Of a stretch of DNA of 64,000 nucleotides, positions 24,201-34,364 are shown piece by piece (the first letter of the stretch is position 1; the number at the start of each line of letters is the position of its first letter). Location of the stretch: contig JABAKD010000006.1 of NCBI GenBank assembly GCA_012845835.1, positions 10,288,692 to 10,352,691 on the forward strand, in the 5' to 3' direction. The DNA is from Undaria pinnatifida (taxonomy: Eukaryota; Sar; Phaeophyceae; Laminariales; Alariaceae). Under the pieces are notes generated by a model. The model did not search any database. It saw only the letters and a program-made list of their open reading frames with translations, and had not been told where the DNA came from. The translations under genes were made by a program, and so were the position numbers.

Positions 24201-25159
24201 TCCGAATACTGCCACTTCATCTAGTTGTTCCCATCCGCGCCAAACGATGTCACGCGGCACCATGGTAGGTAACGAGCACTACTACTAAACGGGCGCTATA
24301 TAGAATAGAGGTACCACACCGCTGCTGACTGTGTAGACTACAGCACTACAATAATACCTACTAACTAGCCTATGGTCACGTCATGACTATTACTAATAGA
24401 ACACACACACTTACATCGTACAAGTTGTACTCTTGATATACCAGCAAACTGCGGGGGGCGCTCAAACAATACAGTATAGTCTATACTATAGTCAGTCGGT
24501 ACATTTATTGAGCTCAGTCGGCTTCGTTTTCACTTTTCGGCACGCTGGTACGCGGGCTTCGTATATATCCAGTGCGCTCAAACGCTACCAGCTCCAACGT
24601 CACACACAGTACATAAGAATGAAGAGGGGAAAAGTCCACCTCCTCGCGATTTGCGATTCAGCGGCTCCATACAACAGCTTGCACTGAAACGGCATCATCA
24701 TCACATCGTCAGTGATTCAATGAATGCGCGAACTATGTGGGCAGGCGGTGACAGTCACTGCGAAAAAAGCTGTGTGAGCTTGTCATGTGTCATATTATTG
24801 TTCCTCTCACATCTCACATACGAGCCCCCAGTCACTCACAGTGTCTTCTTATATCTCGGTGAGGCACCCCGTCTAGCTCCCAACCTGCCAAGGTGCAGCA
24901 CTTTATTACCTACTACTACACCGCAGTACTGCGAGGACTTCGTACGTAGAGTCCTTCGCACTCAGCAGCAGTGAACCTATAGTCTACATTAATAATACAA
25001 GAGACAGGGCAAACAACTGAGAAAACTCGGCTGAAAACCAAGAAGATTGTATGCCTTTAGTATTGTAGTCTAAATACTTAGACTAGTCTATTAGTCTATT
25101 GAAGTAAGTCTGAAACGCACCCTAAAACTATAAAAACAGGCTGTACCCCCCCTTTCCCC

Positions 25160-25445
25160 ACTATACGGTAGGCGCCTTCGTTTTTATCGCGAGAAGACCG
25201 CTTTCTTCCGTCGGCGACTAGCGTCAAATTGTGCAAATTGTGCTACGCGCTATAAAAAAGCGCCCCCGGGCAGTTGGTGTCTCTCAGCAAAATAAAATCC
25301 CCAAAATTTAACTCCAGTCTAGAGATTTGAACCCCTGACTCCAACATTAGTCTAGACTACTAGTCATTAGTCTAGTCTAGTCTATACGTACAGTCAGTAA
25401 TGTTCGAGGCAAACCACTAGACCCACCGGGGCGACCGCCGTTGCA
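25160..25445 (-). mobile_element. SINE2-like element
   Basis: On the - strand, an A-box-like GGTGGGTCTAGTGGTTTGCC (about 25430-25410) and a B-box-like GGGGTTCAAATC (about 25340) are followed by the reverse complement of GGGCAGTTGGTGTCTCT and GCGCCTTCGTTTTTATCGCG. The CTAGTCTAGAC stretch between the boxes is a local expansion. It is related to 17625-17860 and 52676-52925. Confidence 0.55.
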
Positions 25446-26129
25446 GTTTATACCCCAAGGGTATAGTAGTTGACACCCTACGCGTCTGGGGGTACCGTCC
25501 ATCGCCTGTCTCTCTGCACTCTTATCTCTGGACTGACAACGTTTCAACTAGACGTACCCAGAAACGGTTGAGCGTTGAGCGTGCTCCTCGTACTTGTACG
25601 AGCACTTGCGATGGTTGATCAAAATCAAAAGTGAAAATTTGAACGGTCTCCACCGACCAACAGTATCGTTCCTGGGCGCGGTGAAATTTCCGCGGAACTT
25701 CCACCAAAAGTTTAAATTTAGAAATACTAGGGTTTTGACATTTTTTGGTTTGCGGTTTCTTTGTGCGCACTTGCCCCCTGTTTTGTTTGATGTAGCACAG
25801 GCCGCTGTTCGGGAGCATGCTGCTGGTACATGACACAGAGACTTGAAAGCCAGCCAGCGGGATACGGATTAGGCCGCGGAGCTTCTTTATTTTCTTGCCT
25901 TGGGGCACGTCTTTAATCTCCGTCTATCGGCCATTGCGGTTGCACAGCACTTTCTGGGGTTTTGTGGTGCAAGATTGACCTGCAGCCGCTGTACGCTGCA
26001 ACTGGGGTGCAGGACGGTGGGACCGTATAGCCTGTTAGGGTACTGCCGAGAGCGATAAGCACGACGTGCACACAGGTACGATACACCTGGTAGAGGGGGC
26101 AGATATTTCATCTTGCGCGAGGGGAAGGA

Positions 26130-26441
26130 ATGACAGACGAGCTTGCGGACGAGAGAGAGAGCTTTGTGGGTGTTGCTGTTTCTGGTGCTGCTGTGTCTGC
26201 TGATGGTGGTGCTTTGATTGATCCCGAGCGAGAAACGATCCTTCCTCAGGCAGGCATTGCAGCGGGGAATATGAGAGCGAGGTCGAGAAGACGGTGGAGA
26301 GGGGATGATTGCGTCACCGAGCCTATGGAGGAGAGCCCCAACGGGGATACACATTGTACTGAATGTGAGCTGTGGATTAAAGGACGAGGGGTGGTGTGCC
26401 TCGGTAATGTGTCCGTTGCCAGCGGTAGCACGATAGCTTGA
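26130..26441 (+). CDS. Open frame of 103 codons, possible zinc-finger-like fragment
   Basis: The frame starts at an ATG with an acidic N-terminus (MTDELADERESF). It has a central Ala/Gly stretch, an Arg cluster (RARSRRRWRG) and a Cys-containing motif THCTECELWIKG. That motif is reminiscent of the first half of U1-type zinc fingers, but the second half is missing. It could be an exon, because a GT lies just after the CLG codons, or a transposon fragment. I do not recognise the gene. Confidence 0.25.
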   Translation: MTDELADERESFVGVAVSGAAVSADGGALIDPERETILPQAGIAAGNMRARSRRRWRGDDCVTEPMEESPNGDTHCTECELWIKGRGVVCLGNVSVASGSTIA

Positions 26442-27827
26442 TGTAACATTTTATTTTTGCATACTTTATCCAAGATGTTTGTACGTTGACGCTTGTTGGT
26501 CGAACACCGAGCCCCACAAGGGTCGCAAATATAAATACCTTTTTATGTAAACATAAATACAAAACCGATCTTACATTTACGACTATATAGGCGTATGTTT
26601 TCATCGACTTGCTGTCCTGGTTTAACCTGCCGCAGAACACTAATAATAGGGCACAACGTCAGTTGCAGAAGACACATTTATTTTGGCATTCGGTGTACTT
26701 ATACACGAGCGTACACCCCGGGCCCGCCCTCTCGTTATAAAAAAAAGGCCAAAAGAAATTCAGCCTCAAAACTACCAGGTGCCTTGAATTCGACGGCTGT
26801 TGCTTTATGCTGAAGTTTGTCGAGGACACGCCATTTTTCGCCTCATTAAGCTCGTAACCTTCCAGTAGCCTTCGTACATAAAACCAACACCTGTGTGTAC
26901 CGTATGTTCCCGTGGTATTATCAGGAAAACTGTTGTGTTACATGTTACATCAGCCGCCAAACCACAAAGCTATGCATAGTACTAGTCATACTGGTACAAT
27001 ATAGCCAGTACACCGGTAAAGAGTTGTACAGAGCAGGGGCTGAGCTGGAAAAGTAAAAAGTGGGGATTACAAGAAAGAAAAAAAGGTGGTTCGCAGGCAC
27101 AGCAATGCCAGGGTAAAAAGTACCAGGTAACAAATAACGACGGCTGGCTCGTTGTTCTTCCTTTTCTTTTTATTTCTCCACGCTGCAAATTGTCTGGTGT
27201 GCGATGATTGGTGTTCTGTAATTGGTGTGCTGGCTTGTGTAAATTCTGCTTTCGGGTTCGGTACGTTTGGCATTGCATGTCCAAATCCCCTTGTACTGCA
27301 GTATTTTGGGCGATATGTGCACGTACCAGGTAGCGCTGTCTCGTAGTTTGGACCCACAGAGCTTGTCTCTATAGCTGCAGTCTAACGGAGAACGGCAGAA
27401 GAAGGACAAGCGAGGGGGGGGGGAGGCTCTTGCAGGACGACGCATCGATCGACACTGGCACTGGGGTTGCTACGTGTAGATGAGTGGAAGTAACAGTTTT
27501 TAATGTTAAGAACTCACATACTATACCAGATATACAGACTATTGGTAGGGTGACGAAGCATTACAACAGATACAGAGTGCTGGTAAGTTATCGTCAGCGT
27601 GTTTCGGAGTTATCGTCGGACCGCTGGTACGTGATTATCACAGCACCAGACTTCCATCGTGCCATGTACCAGGTATGCAGCAGTAAGGGCCTGCCAACGA
27701 GAGACACCTACGTAATCGGAACCCAAAAGGGTCGACCCCATTTTGTGACACGAGCTCTGGGCAACCTTGAGCAACCTGGTAACACGGCATGGTTTAACCA
27801 GGGCTTTTGACGGGGTCAGACCATTTC
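26442..27827. other. Intergenic stretch, no recognised gene
   Basis: A 108-codon ATG frame at 27484-27810 ends in sequence (GGGCAACCTTGAGCAACCTGG) nearly repeated at 28438-28460. It is therefore probably repeat-derived. Nothing else stands out. Confidence 0.4.
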
Positions 27828-28025
27828 TCGCGGGTAGGATCGGATCGTGTCAGGGTGACCCGGGCCGACCCGTGATGTATTGAAAACTTCCAGACCCGAT
27901 CCGACTCGACGTGTGAGGTTCCCAACACCTTCTGACCCGAACCGACTTGGCCCACGGGTTTTTGATATACTCCCTAACCCGACCGGCGGGCCGGGTCATG
28001 ACCCGTAAAAGGCCTTGGGTTTAAC
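27828..28025 (+). repeat. GGGTC/GACCC-type degenerate repeat (family F)
   Basis: Clustered TGACCCGGGCC, GACCCGATCCGACTCG and ACCCGACCGGCGGGCC motifs occur with a CGGGTTTTTGA spacer. Related blocks lie at 28525-28705, 35065-35250 and both flanks of the CCCGA array at 35858-36146. Confidence 0.6.
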
Positions 28026-28524
28026 CCCTTTAGTGCTCCCTAAACCCCTCCCTATACTAATTCCAAGTCATTTGTCCCCCAAAACGAGTTTCCAGTTGTA
28101 ATGGGATTCAGGTTTAGGGTGACGCTCGCCGCTGAGCACGGTTTCTCATTCCAAAAACCTTATTTTTTTTGTGTTGCTGACAGGTTATTTCTTATTCGGA
28201 GGTCTGTACACTAGCTACCGCCTTCTGATAAAGTGCCACGTTGTTGGTCTTTGGCCGGCTTTTCGTGCTTGAGAAAGGGTGTGTCCTTCGCTACTGTAAC
28301 TTCAGTAGAACAGCTGTCGAACTTTCTTAGTTCTCGTAGTATTCTATACTTGAGTTTTTGTGGAGCCCCTTCTCATGAGAGGGTCGGTAGTGCAATCTGA
28401 GCCAGATGGCTTGGAACCTTACTGTGACGCGAGCCCGAGCAACCTTGAGCAACCTGGCATTGTATTTTACGATTTAGTGTAGCGCTTCTCGCCGCTTAGC
28501 ACGATTTCTTGATCCTTTTTTTTT

Positions 28525-28710
28525 CAGGGCCTGTCACGGGTCACGAGGGTCGGGGCAGGAGCCTTTACAAAAACTCGCGGGTCGAGTCGGGTTTGGTCAG
28601 GAGGTGTTCGAAATCTCGCTGGTCGGGTTGGATCGTGTGAGGAGGTTATCAAACATCACTAGTCGGACCCCGGCCCGACTCGCGAGAAGTAATCCGACCC
28701 TCGAAAAGCC
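28525..28710 (-). repeat. Family F repeat block
   Basis: Repeated CGGGTCGAGTCGGG, GGTCAGGAGGTGTTCGAAAT and GTCGGACCCCGGCCCGACTCG motifs occur with a period near 40 bp. The block is more diverged than the pure CCCGA array at 35.9 kb but has the same vocabulary. Confidence 0.6.
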
Positions 28711-28770
28711 CTGCTTTTTTTTTACGATATCATAGCGCCCCCAAGAAATGAGCGTGACGTTTTTTCTGCA

Positions 28771-28957
28771 ATAGTGATCCCTCTGTAGAGCAATGCCGGA
28801 TGCCCGCGATAGTACGTTGGAGTGTCTGTGAAAACGTTTGGCGGAGATGGGAACAACCAGTAGTGGCCGTATCGGGAGTAGTGCCGGCTTCGCTATAGCA
28901 ACGCTGCATTTTTTTCGGCTGGCACATACCGGCACTGTAGAGGGACCACTACTACTG
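28771..28957. mobile_element. pogo-like MITE
   Basis: Inverted termini: left TAGTGATCCCTCTGTAG..AATGCCGG, right CCGGCACTGTAGAGGGACCA. The element is about 187 bp and shares the GTCCCTCT(A/G)TAG.GC termini of 63365-63467. There is no coding sequence inside. Confidence 0.6.
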
Positions 28958-29199
28958 TACTACTGTCGTATTGGCTGCTTTTTTATTTTTCGTGGGCCTA
29001 TAATCTACCGTTGTTCAGCACGAAAGTTGCCACCAAATGGTTGGGGTCAAGGTTAGGGCTAGGAACAGGGGTTATGTTGGGTCTACACTTTCCCTGCACC
29101 CGAGTTTTCTTCCTAGCCCAGGACAAGACGTGAGATAGCAACAACCCGACCCCCGGGAAAATCCATCCTCTCATTATTTCTTTTGCATTAAGATACACT

Positions 29200-29850
29200 A
29201 CGAACACCTGTGAGATCGAACATTTCGTCGAAACTCATATTTGCAAGTTGTGTGATAATGCGATCCCTCGTATCACTGGATGTTTGTCCTCATTCAGTAT
29301 GTAGGCCCCGTGACCCCCCTTAGAACTAGCTTGTACCAGGGTCAACAGGGTGATGTTAGTTATTCTGTATAGCTACCGTTTTTGAGGGTGGTAATATATT
29401 GCGCAGATGATTCTGTCAACGTCCCCGATGGCGTAGTATCATATTAATAATATGTTATAAGAAAAAAAATACAGCTCCATCCAGCTGTGAGATCGAAGAT
29501 CTTGTCGAAACTCGTCTTCGCAAGCTGTGTGTGATACTCCGATCGCGCGTAGGACTGGGTGTGTGTGTCCTCATTTGAGGATATAGGTCGACGACTCCCC
29601 TTGCAACTACAGTGCAGTAGCTTGCACCAGGGTCAACAGGATGATGTTAGTCAGTCTGTGCGCGGAAACTACTAAACCCGTTTTTGAGGCGGACAAAATC
29701 TGACAGCTAATATTTATATATTATAAAAAATGAAAATACACTCCAGCTGTGAAATCGAATATTTTGTCGAAACTCATCTTTGCAAGCTGTGTGATACTCC
29801 GATCGCGCGTATCACGGGTTGTGTGTCCTCCTTAAGGATATAGGTATATA
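29200..29850 (+). repeat. Three DR1 copies in tandem
   Basis: DR1 cores at 29207-29255, 29481-29530 and 29742-29790 are each followed by the CTCCGATCGCGCGT-like block and 'GTGTCCTC..AAGGATATAGG'. The first two continue to 'ACCAGGGTCAACAGG.TGATGTTAG'. The copies are about 270 bp apart. This is the densest DR1 cluster in the window. Confidence 0.8.
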
Positions 29851-29869
29851 TGTGAATTTCGCCCGTACT

Positions 29870-30115
29870 AAAGTCAAAGTTAGTGGGTTCAAGACTCACC
29901 GAGGGCATACTCGAGCTCGCTGGGAGTTTGTCTTAGGTAAACATGACGAGCAGAACGCGCGAGAGCGTGAGTCAGCATTTTTCGGTGAAAATCGACGAAC
30001 AAAAACGCTGAAAAGTGGGGAATGCTGAACCCTATGCCCGATGCCGTTGAAGGAACATACCGGGGGGCGGAGAAGGGAAGACACCTGTGACCATGGTTTG
30101 TCCAGGAGATCGCTG
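29870..30115 (+). mobile_element. SINE3-like repeat, arm 1 of an inverted pair
   Basis: This contains a B-box-like GGGTTCAAGACTC, the GCGCGAGAGCGTGAGT block, a 'GGGGAATGCTGAACCCTATG' block and 'ACACCTGTGACCATGGTTTG'. The reverse complement of the same order occurs at 31465-31715. Both arms may be independent insertions of one family. Confidence 0.55.
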
Positions 30116-31464
30116 AGCGTAAAACTTCTTACGAGATGAGCGCGGTTGTAAGACGTAATGATAAAAAAGAAAAAGGAAAATATGCCGTTCCGATGAGTCG
30201 AATATCCTTCCGCAAAGCAGTAGTATATCTCTCCTATGGTCCTCTGCCAACCATTTCCCCATTTCCCTTCACCACTTCTTTTCATTTTAGCGACCACCTA
30301 TATACTCTACGCTATTCCCCAAGCCAGTGGCCGCAGTCCTCCCGCTTCTTCCTGCCTTCCCCTTGCTGCCTAGCGATCCCTCAGGGCCAGTTTATACCTG
30401 TGCACTTTTAAAGAAGAGGAAAGTTTTGTGAAGTGTATGTCCTGTGCATAGGTCGTGTTCAGTAAAGCTCACCAAACATCCGTAGACGTGGGCGTTGCGT
30501 CACAGCAGTACACCAGCATCGGCTCGCTGATAATATTACGAACGTTTGGTTGCAGGCCAGATTTATTCCTTGAGAAAGGGTGTATTCTACACTAGCTTCA
30601 GTATAACAGCTGTTCAATTTCATATTTCCATATTCAGAAAGATGCTTCGTGTGCGCCGCTTTCTTATGGGAGGGCCGCAAACGTCAAACAGGCGGCACAG
30701 GATCAGTCAGTGCGTGCTGTTAGCTGGCTGTTGCCCACCTATAGCCGGTTGTTGCTTCAGCAGTCCATCTCTCCGACGGAACCTCTACGAAAGAATATTC
30801 TTTCGAAGGTTTAGGCTGCACATGATACTGTATAGGTTATCTACTAAGAAGCCGTAAAACTGGCCCGGGCTAGATTTCCTATTTGAGACAGGGCGTATTG
30901 ACACTGAATTCAGTATAACAGCTGCCAAATTTCTTTCCCCCCAGCTTTTTCACTGAAGTGTAGGGCACACACTTTTCCTCAAAGAGGAAATCTAGCCTAC
31001 AAAGCCAATTTATCGGTTTCTTGGCACAGGACCCGTTCTACTACTGTACAGCTACCAGGGAGTCGTATTCAACCCAAGAGCAGCATCGTATTGTTACGGT
31101 GCACGAGCTATTCTTAGACGGTTGATGTATCATACAAAGCTTACAAGGGTGTGTTTACTCGGGTATATACTCGAGGGGTACCCGGGTATCTACGGTACCC
31201 GAGTAAGACCATTTTGTAGGGCATTCATCTATGTTTTATATCATGTTTTTTTAGTTTCCAGTACAACTCGACGCGAGTCGACGAGGGAAGAAAATGCTGA
31301 ATTCTTCTCGCGATAAAATGAAGGCACGTACCATAGTGGGGAGGGGGGAGGGGGCTCGCTATGTGACCCCGGATCTGAGTTACGACTGGGTGGGAGGGCG
31401 AGAGTAGTGCAAGGATAATAAAGGGGATGGAGGAAAAAAAAACTCAACTCGTAAGAGGCGTTTG
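30116..31464. other. Non-coding interval between SINE3 arms
   Basis: Contains family H blocks (TTGAGAAAGGGTGTATTC..CTTCAGTATAACAGCTG) at about 30568 and, as a variant, 30870; related blocks lie at 28265 and 53055. A 31250-31330 segment matches the SINE2 'TTTTATCGCGAG' head in reverse. No gene is recognised. Confidence 0.45.
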
Positions 31465-31715
31465 TCCTCAGTCCTCAGCAAACTTCTGGACAAGCCGCGG
31501 TCACAGGTGTCTTCCCCTTCTCCCCCCCTGCTACGTGCCTTAATTTATATCGCGCATAGGGTTCAGCATTTCCAATTTTTAGCTTTTTATGCTCATCGAT
31601 TTTCACGGGATTTTGCTAACTCACGCTCTCGCGCTTTACGCTAGTCATGATATTCACGCAGGAAAAAGTACCGATGAGCACGAGTATATGCACTCGAATA
31701 GTGGTTCGAACCCGC
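31465..31715 (-). mobile_element. SINE3-like repeat, arm 2 of an inverted pair
   Basis: Reverse-oriented relative of 29870-30115: 'CGGTCACAGGTGTCTTCCCC', 'CATAGGGTTCAGCATTTCC', 'ACTCACGCTCTCGCGC' and 'GTGGTTCGAACCCGC'. The conserved order supports a common element. Confidence 0.5.
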
Positions 31716-31754
31716 ATCATTGACTGTAGTAGGGACGAGATTCACCGACTACTC

Positions 31755-32050
31755 CGCGGGGGACGCCTGTTGTGGTTGTTGTTGTTGTTGTTCTCACATT
31801 AACTCGCATAATCAAGTCCGTGGTCACAGGACAGGCTCCAGTCACTCTGGAGCTGAGGAATACCCCAGGAAAAACACACACACAACCCAAGGTGGTACAC
31901 GCATATATCACAGCTGACGCAATTCATGCCTCCACCAGAAACATCTAAAAGTGAAATCGGGAGTCAGTCTACGATGCGCCAGGTCCAGGCCGGTGCATAC
32001 GCCTCACTACTCACGCCTGAAGAAACCAAATATTCCGATTGCCTGTATAT
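31755..32050 (+). mobile_element. Repeat G, plus-strand copy
   Basis: A (GTT)n start leads into CTCACATTAACTCGCATAATCAAGTCCG.. in the same block order as 23515-23150. Copies at 43020-43130 and 61180-61290 are partial. Confidence 0.7.
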
Positions 32051-33457
32051 ACTCTTGGGGGTTACTGAGTACCTACTCGGGTATGGCCTGACCAAAAAGG
32101 GGTGGTACCCGGGTATCCCAGAGTGTTGACCCTTCGCAACTCACGCTTGTAAACGGACCTTACCATTTCTTTGACCGGTATCTCTGGATCCTAATCTGCC
32201 GCCCCGCGTTTTTTGGCGGGTAAACTACCTAGACTTAGTGTGGGGTATAAATTATCTTACACTGCTGTCCCGTAGTTACAAGTATGGTGCTTTGGCCCTA
32301 AGAAGTTGTGGGTGCAGTAGTCATAGGGTGTTTGGTGATTTTTTTCCTAACCTCTGTTGGGTTGGAGACAATGTCAAAATTTGTATTGAAACCGACTGGT
32401 GTCACAACCCAAGGCTAGCCATCCCACGAAAAAATAGGCCAAGAGAATAAAATGAATGGTACCTAGGAAAACGCAGTTTTTAAACATTGGCCTTTGGGTT
32501 GTGAGATTCAACGGTTCCAATACTGTTGTTGTTGCGGAGGTCCAGTGTTAGCTGGATGAATTACGAAACAAAGAAGGGGGGAACAGCACCCGCGTTTGTT
32601 CGATAGCGTTTGAGTCAAATTTGTGTTGTTCGCTGGTCTTAGCAGGTATACAGAGCGTCAAATCAACACAGTTGTAGCGTAGAAGAGCTCGCGTGAAAGG
32701 TGGCGGTGCTTTCCCTTTTTGTGTGTAGTTTCATCCTGTTATAGTCGTGGATCTCGTAATGTATGTTTGCTTACCCGACTCCTACCCAACCGAATTGGTT
32801 ACGCCGCAAACACCGTATTAACGGGAACCGTTAGTCAACTGCAAAAATGATCCCACGCCAATTCCAGTAGCTTGCCCCCCCCAAAAGGGGGCGTTAACAC
32901 CTCTAATCAACCCGTCTAGAATTGGAAACCCGCTTTCGGGGAAATTACTTGGAATTAGTGTAAGGGGAGTTTGGGGCTCTAAAGGGGGGACCAGAGACGA
33001 GGGAAGAAATGCACTTGACGATTACGGTATCGACCACACGAAGTAGCCCGGGATCGTCGCCGCGGCAGGGGCTATGCGGCAGGCATGCGCATGGTGACGC
33101 GTGTGTCCTGTTTGCTGCACGCTCTTCCGAGACGCTTGGTAATAAGATAATGCCGGGTACTGCATACCAGTTACCTCCGACAGATCGCGATTTAGGTAAT
33201 CTACAATAGATCCTGTATCTGCTAGGGCTGTGAGTCGGCACGTCTTAAGTCACTAACAAGTTGTTAGTCGGGCTCCTAGTTTGTCGTTCTCCGGAGGTGC
33301 CGACTATCCATTTTTTTGGGTATCAATAGTTGTAGGAGGGATTGGTTAACATGCGGACTGCGTTTTTTTTTTTTGGCGACGCCCGCTCGGCCGGGGGGTG
33401 GATGATTTAGCTCGCTTCGCTCTCCTGACTCAAGTCGGCAAGTCGGCTTACCAGCAG
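32051..33457. other. Intergenic stretch, no recognised gene
   Basis: Mostly unique-looking sequence. TTAGTGTGGG.TT blocks at about 32237 and 32955 resemble those downstream of GT47 exon 5 (45600, 46330, 47030). No coding frame is supported. Confidence 0.4.
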
Positions 33458-33719
33458 ACGCGTGCTCCGATAGAGGTATACCTTTTTTTGGCGAAACGTA
33501 TTTCTGAATGAAGATGCTCCTTGACCCAAAATCGTTGGAAAAAATAAAATAATAGGCCATTATTCTTGCACAATGCTCGTCGTGTACCTAGGCCATGGGA
33601 TTTTTCATCCGGTAGCAGTTTTAATTTTCCTCAACGAATCAGTTTTCGAGAGAGGTCTTAAGCTCCCAAATTGAGGAACGTCAGAAAAAACGTGGTGCAC
33701 CTCTACCGTAGCGTGCGTC
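33458..33719. mobile_element. MITE-X copy
   Basis: Terminal inverted repeats of about 20-25 bp: left ACGCGTGCTCCGATAGAGGT, right ACCTCTACCGTAGCGTGCG. The interior carries TTTTTTTGGCGAAACGTATT, 'CCTAGGCCATGGGATTTTTC' and 'GGTCTTAAGCTCCCAAATTG'. Other full copies lie at 47870-48114, 60570-60843 and 63517-63757. Confidence 0.8.
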
Positions 33720-33837
33720 AGCAGCTGTCGTCGCCGGCCGTCTTGCCGACTAAACTCACTTAGTTGGCTAACGGCACCTGCCGATTAGTTTTTAGTGCTG
33801 AAATCCTGACGACGCAGTTCTACAGTTGTATCTGCCG

Positions 33838-34012
33838 TTTATGACATGTTGTGCAGGATCTGTATATACAGATTTCACATCCGACCCTGTAAGCGTTTGC
33901 TAGATCGTGCAGATCGTACGGCTGCCACCTGGTAACATGAGCTGTAGACTATACGCGTCTTGCCTGAAACGTCTGGACCATCAAGTGGGGATCGGTGATC
34001 TATCTTTCCGAC
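33838..34012 (+). repeat. Dispersed repeat E copy
   Basis: Blocks GTTGTGCAGGATCTGTATA, GATCGTGCAGATCGTACGGC and CATCAAGTGGGGATCGGTGA are shared with 45645-45870 and, less well, 11870-12080. The copy sits just upstream of GT47 gene A. Confidence 0.65.
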
Positions 34013-34364
34013 GTGTGTAATATTGCAATGGTCATTTTTGTGTCGCTATGCTTTAATCAAGCCCCGAAAGGGCTTTACCAGTAACACCTTGCCCGTCTCT
34101 CGCTTCTTTCGTCCCCAAAACGCACCCTCGCGGACCGCGTTGTTGTGGTTCGATGCGTTTCCTGAGCCTACTACATCAACGGGGCACTTACGCACCTGTT
34201 TTCTTACGAATGGAGCACCGCGTTTGGAGGCACCGCCTGTCTCACCTCTGCCTCCCAAGAAGGCGTGGTGGTAACAACGAGATAGCCGCGCCCTGACTCT
34301 TCGCTCCCTACCATTTCTGTACAGATCGAGCATCATTTTTTAACCCATTGCCCGCCGTACACGT

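Noticed and set aside
27484-27810. 108-codon ATG frame
   Set aside because: Its 3' part is repeated at about 28440 in non-coding sequence, so it is probably repeat-derived.
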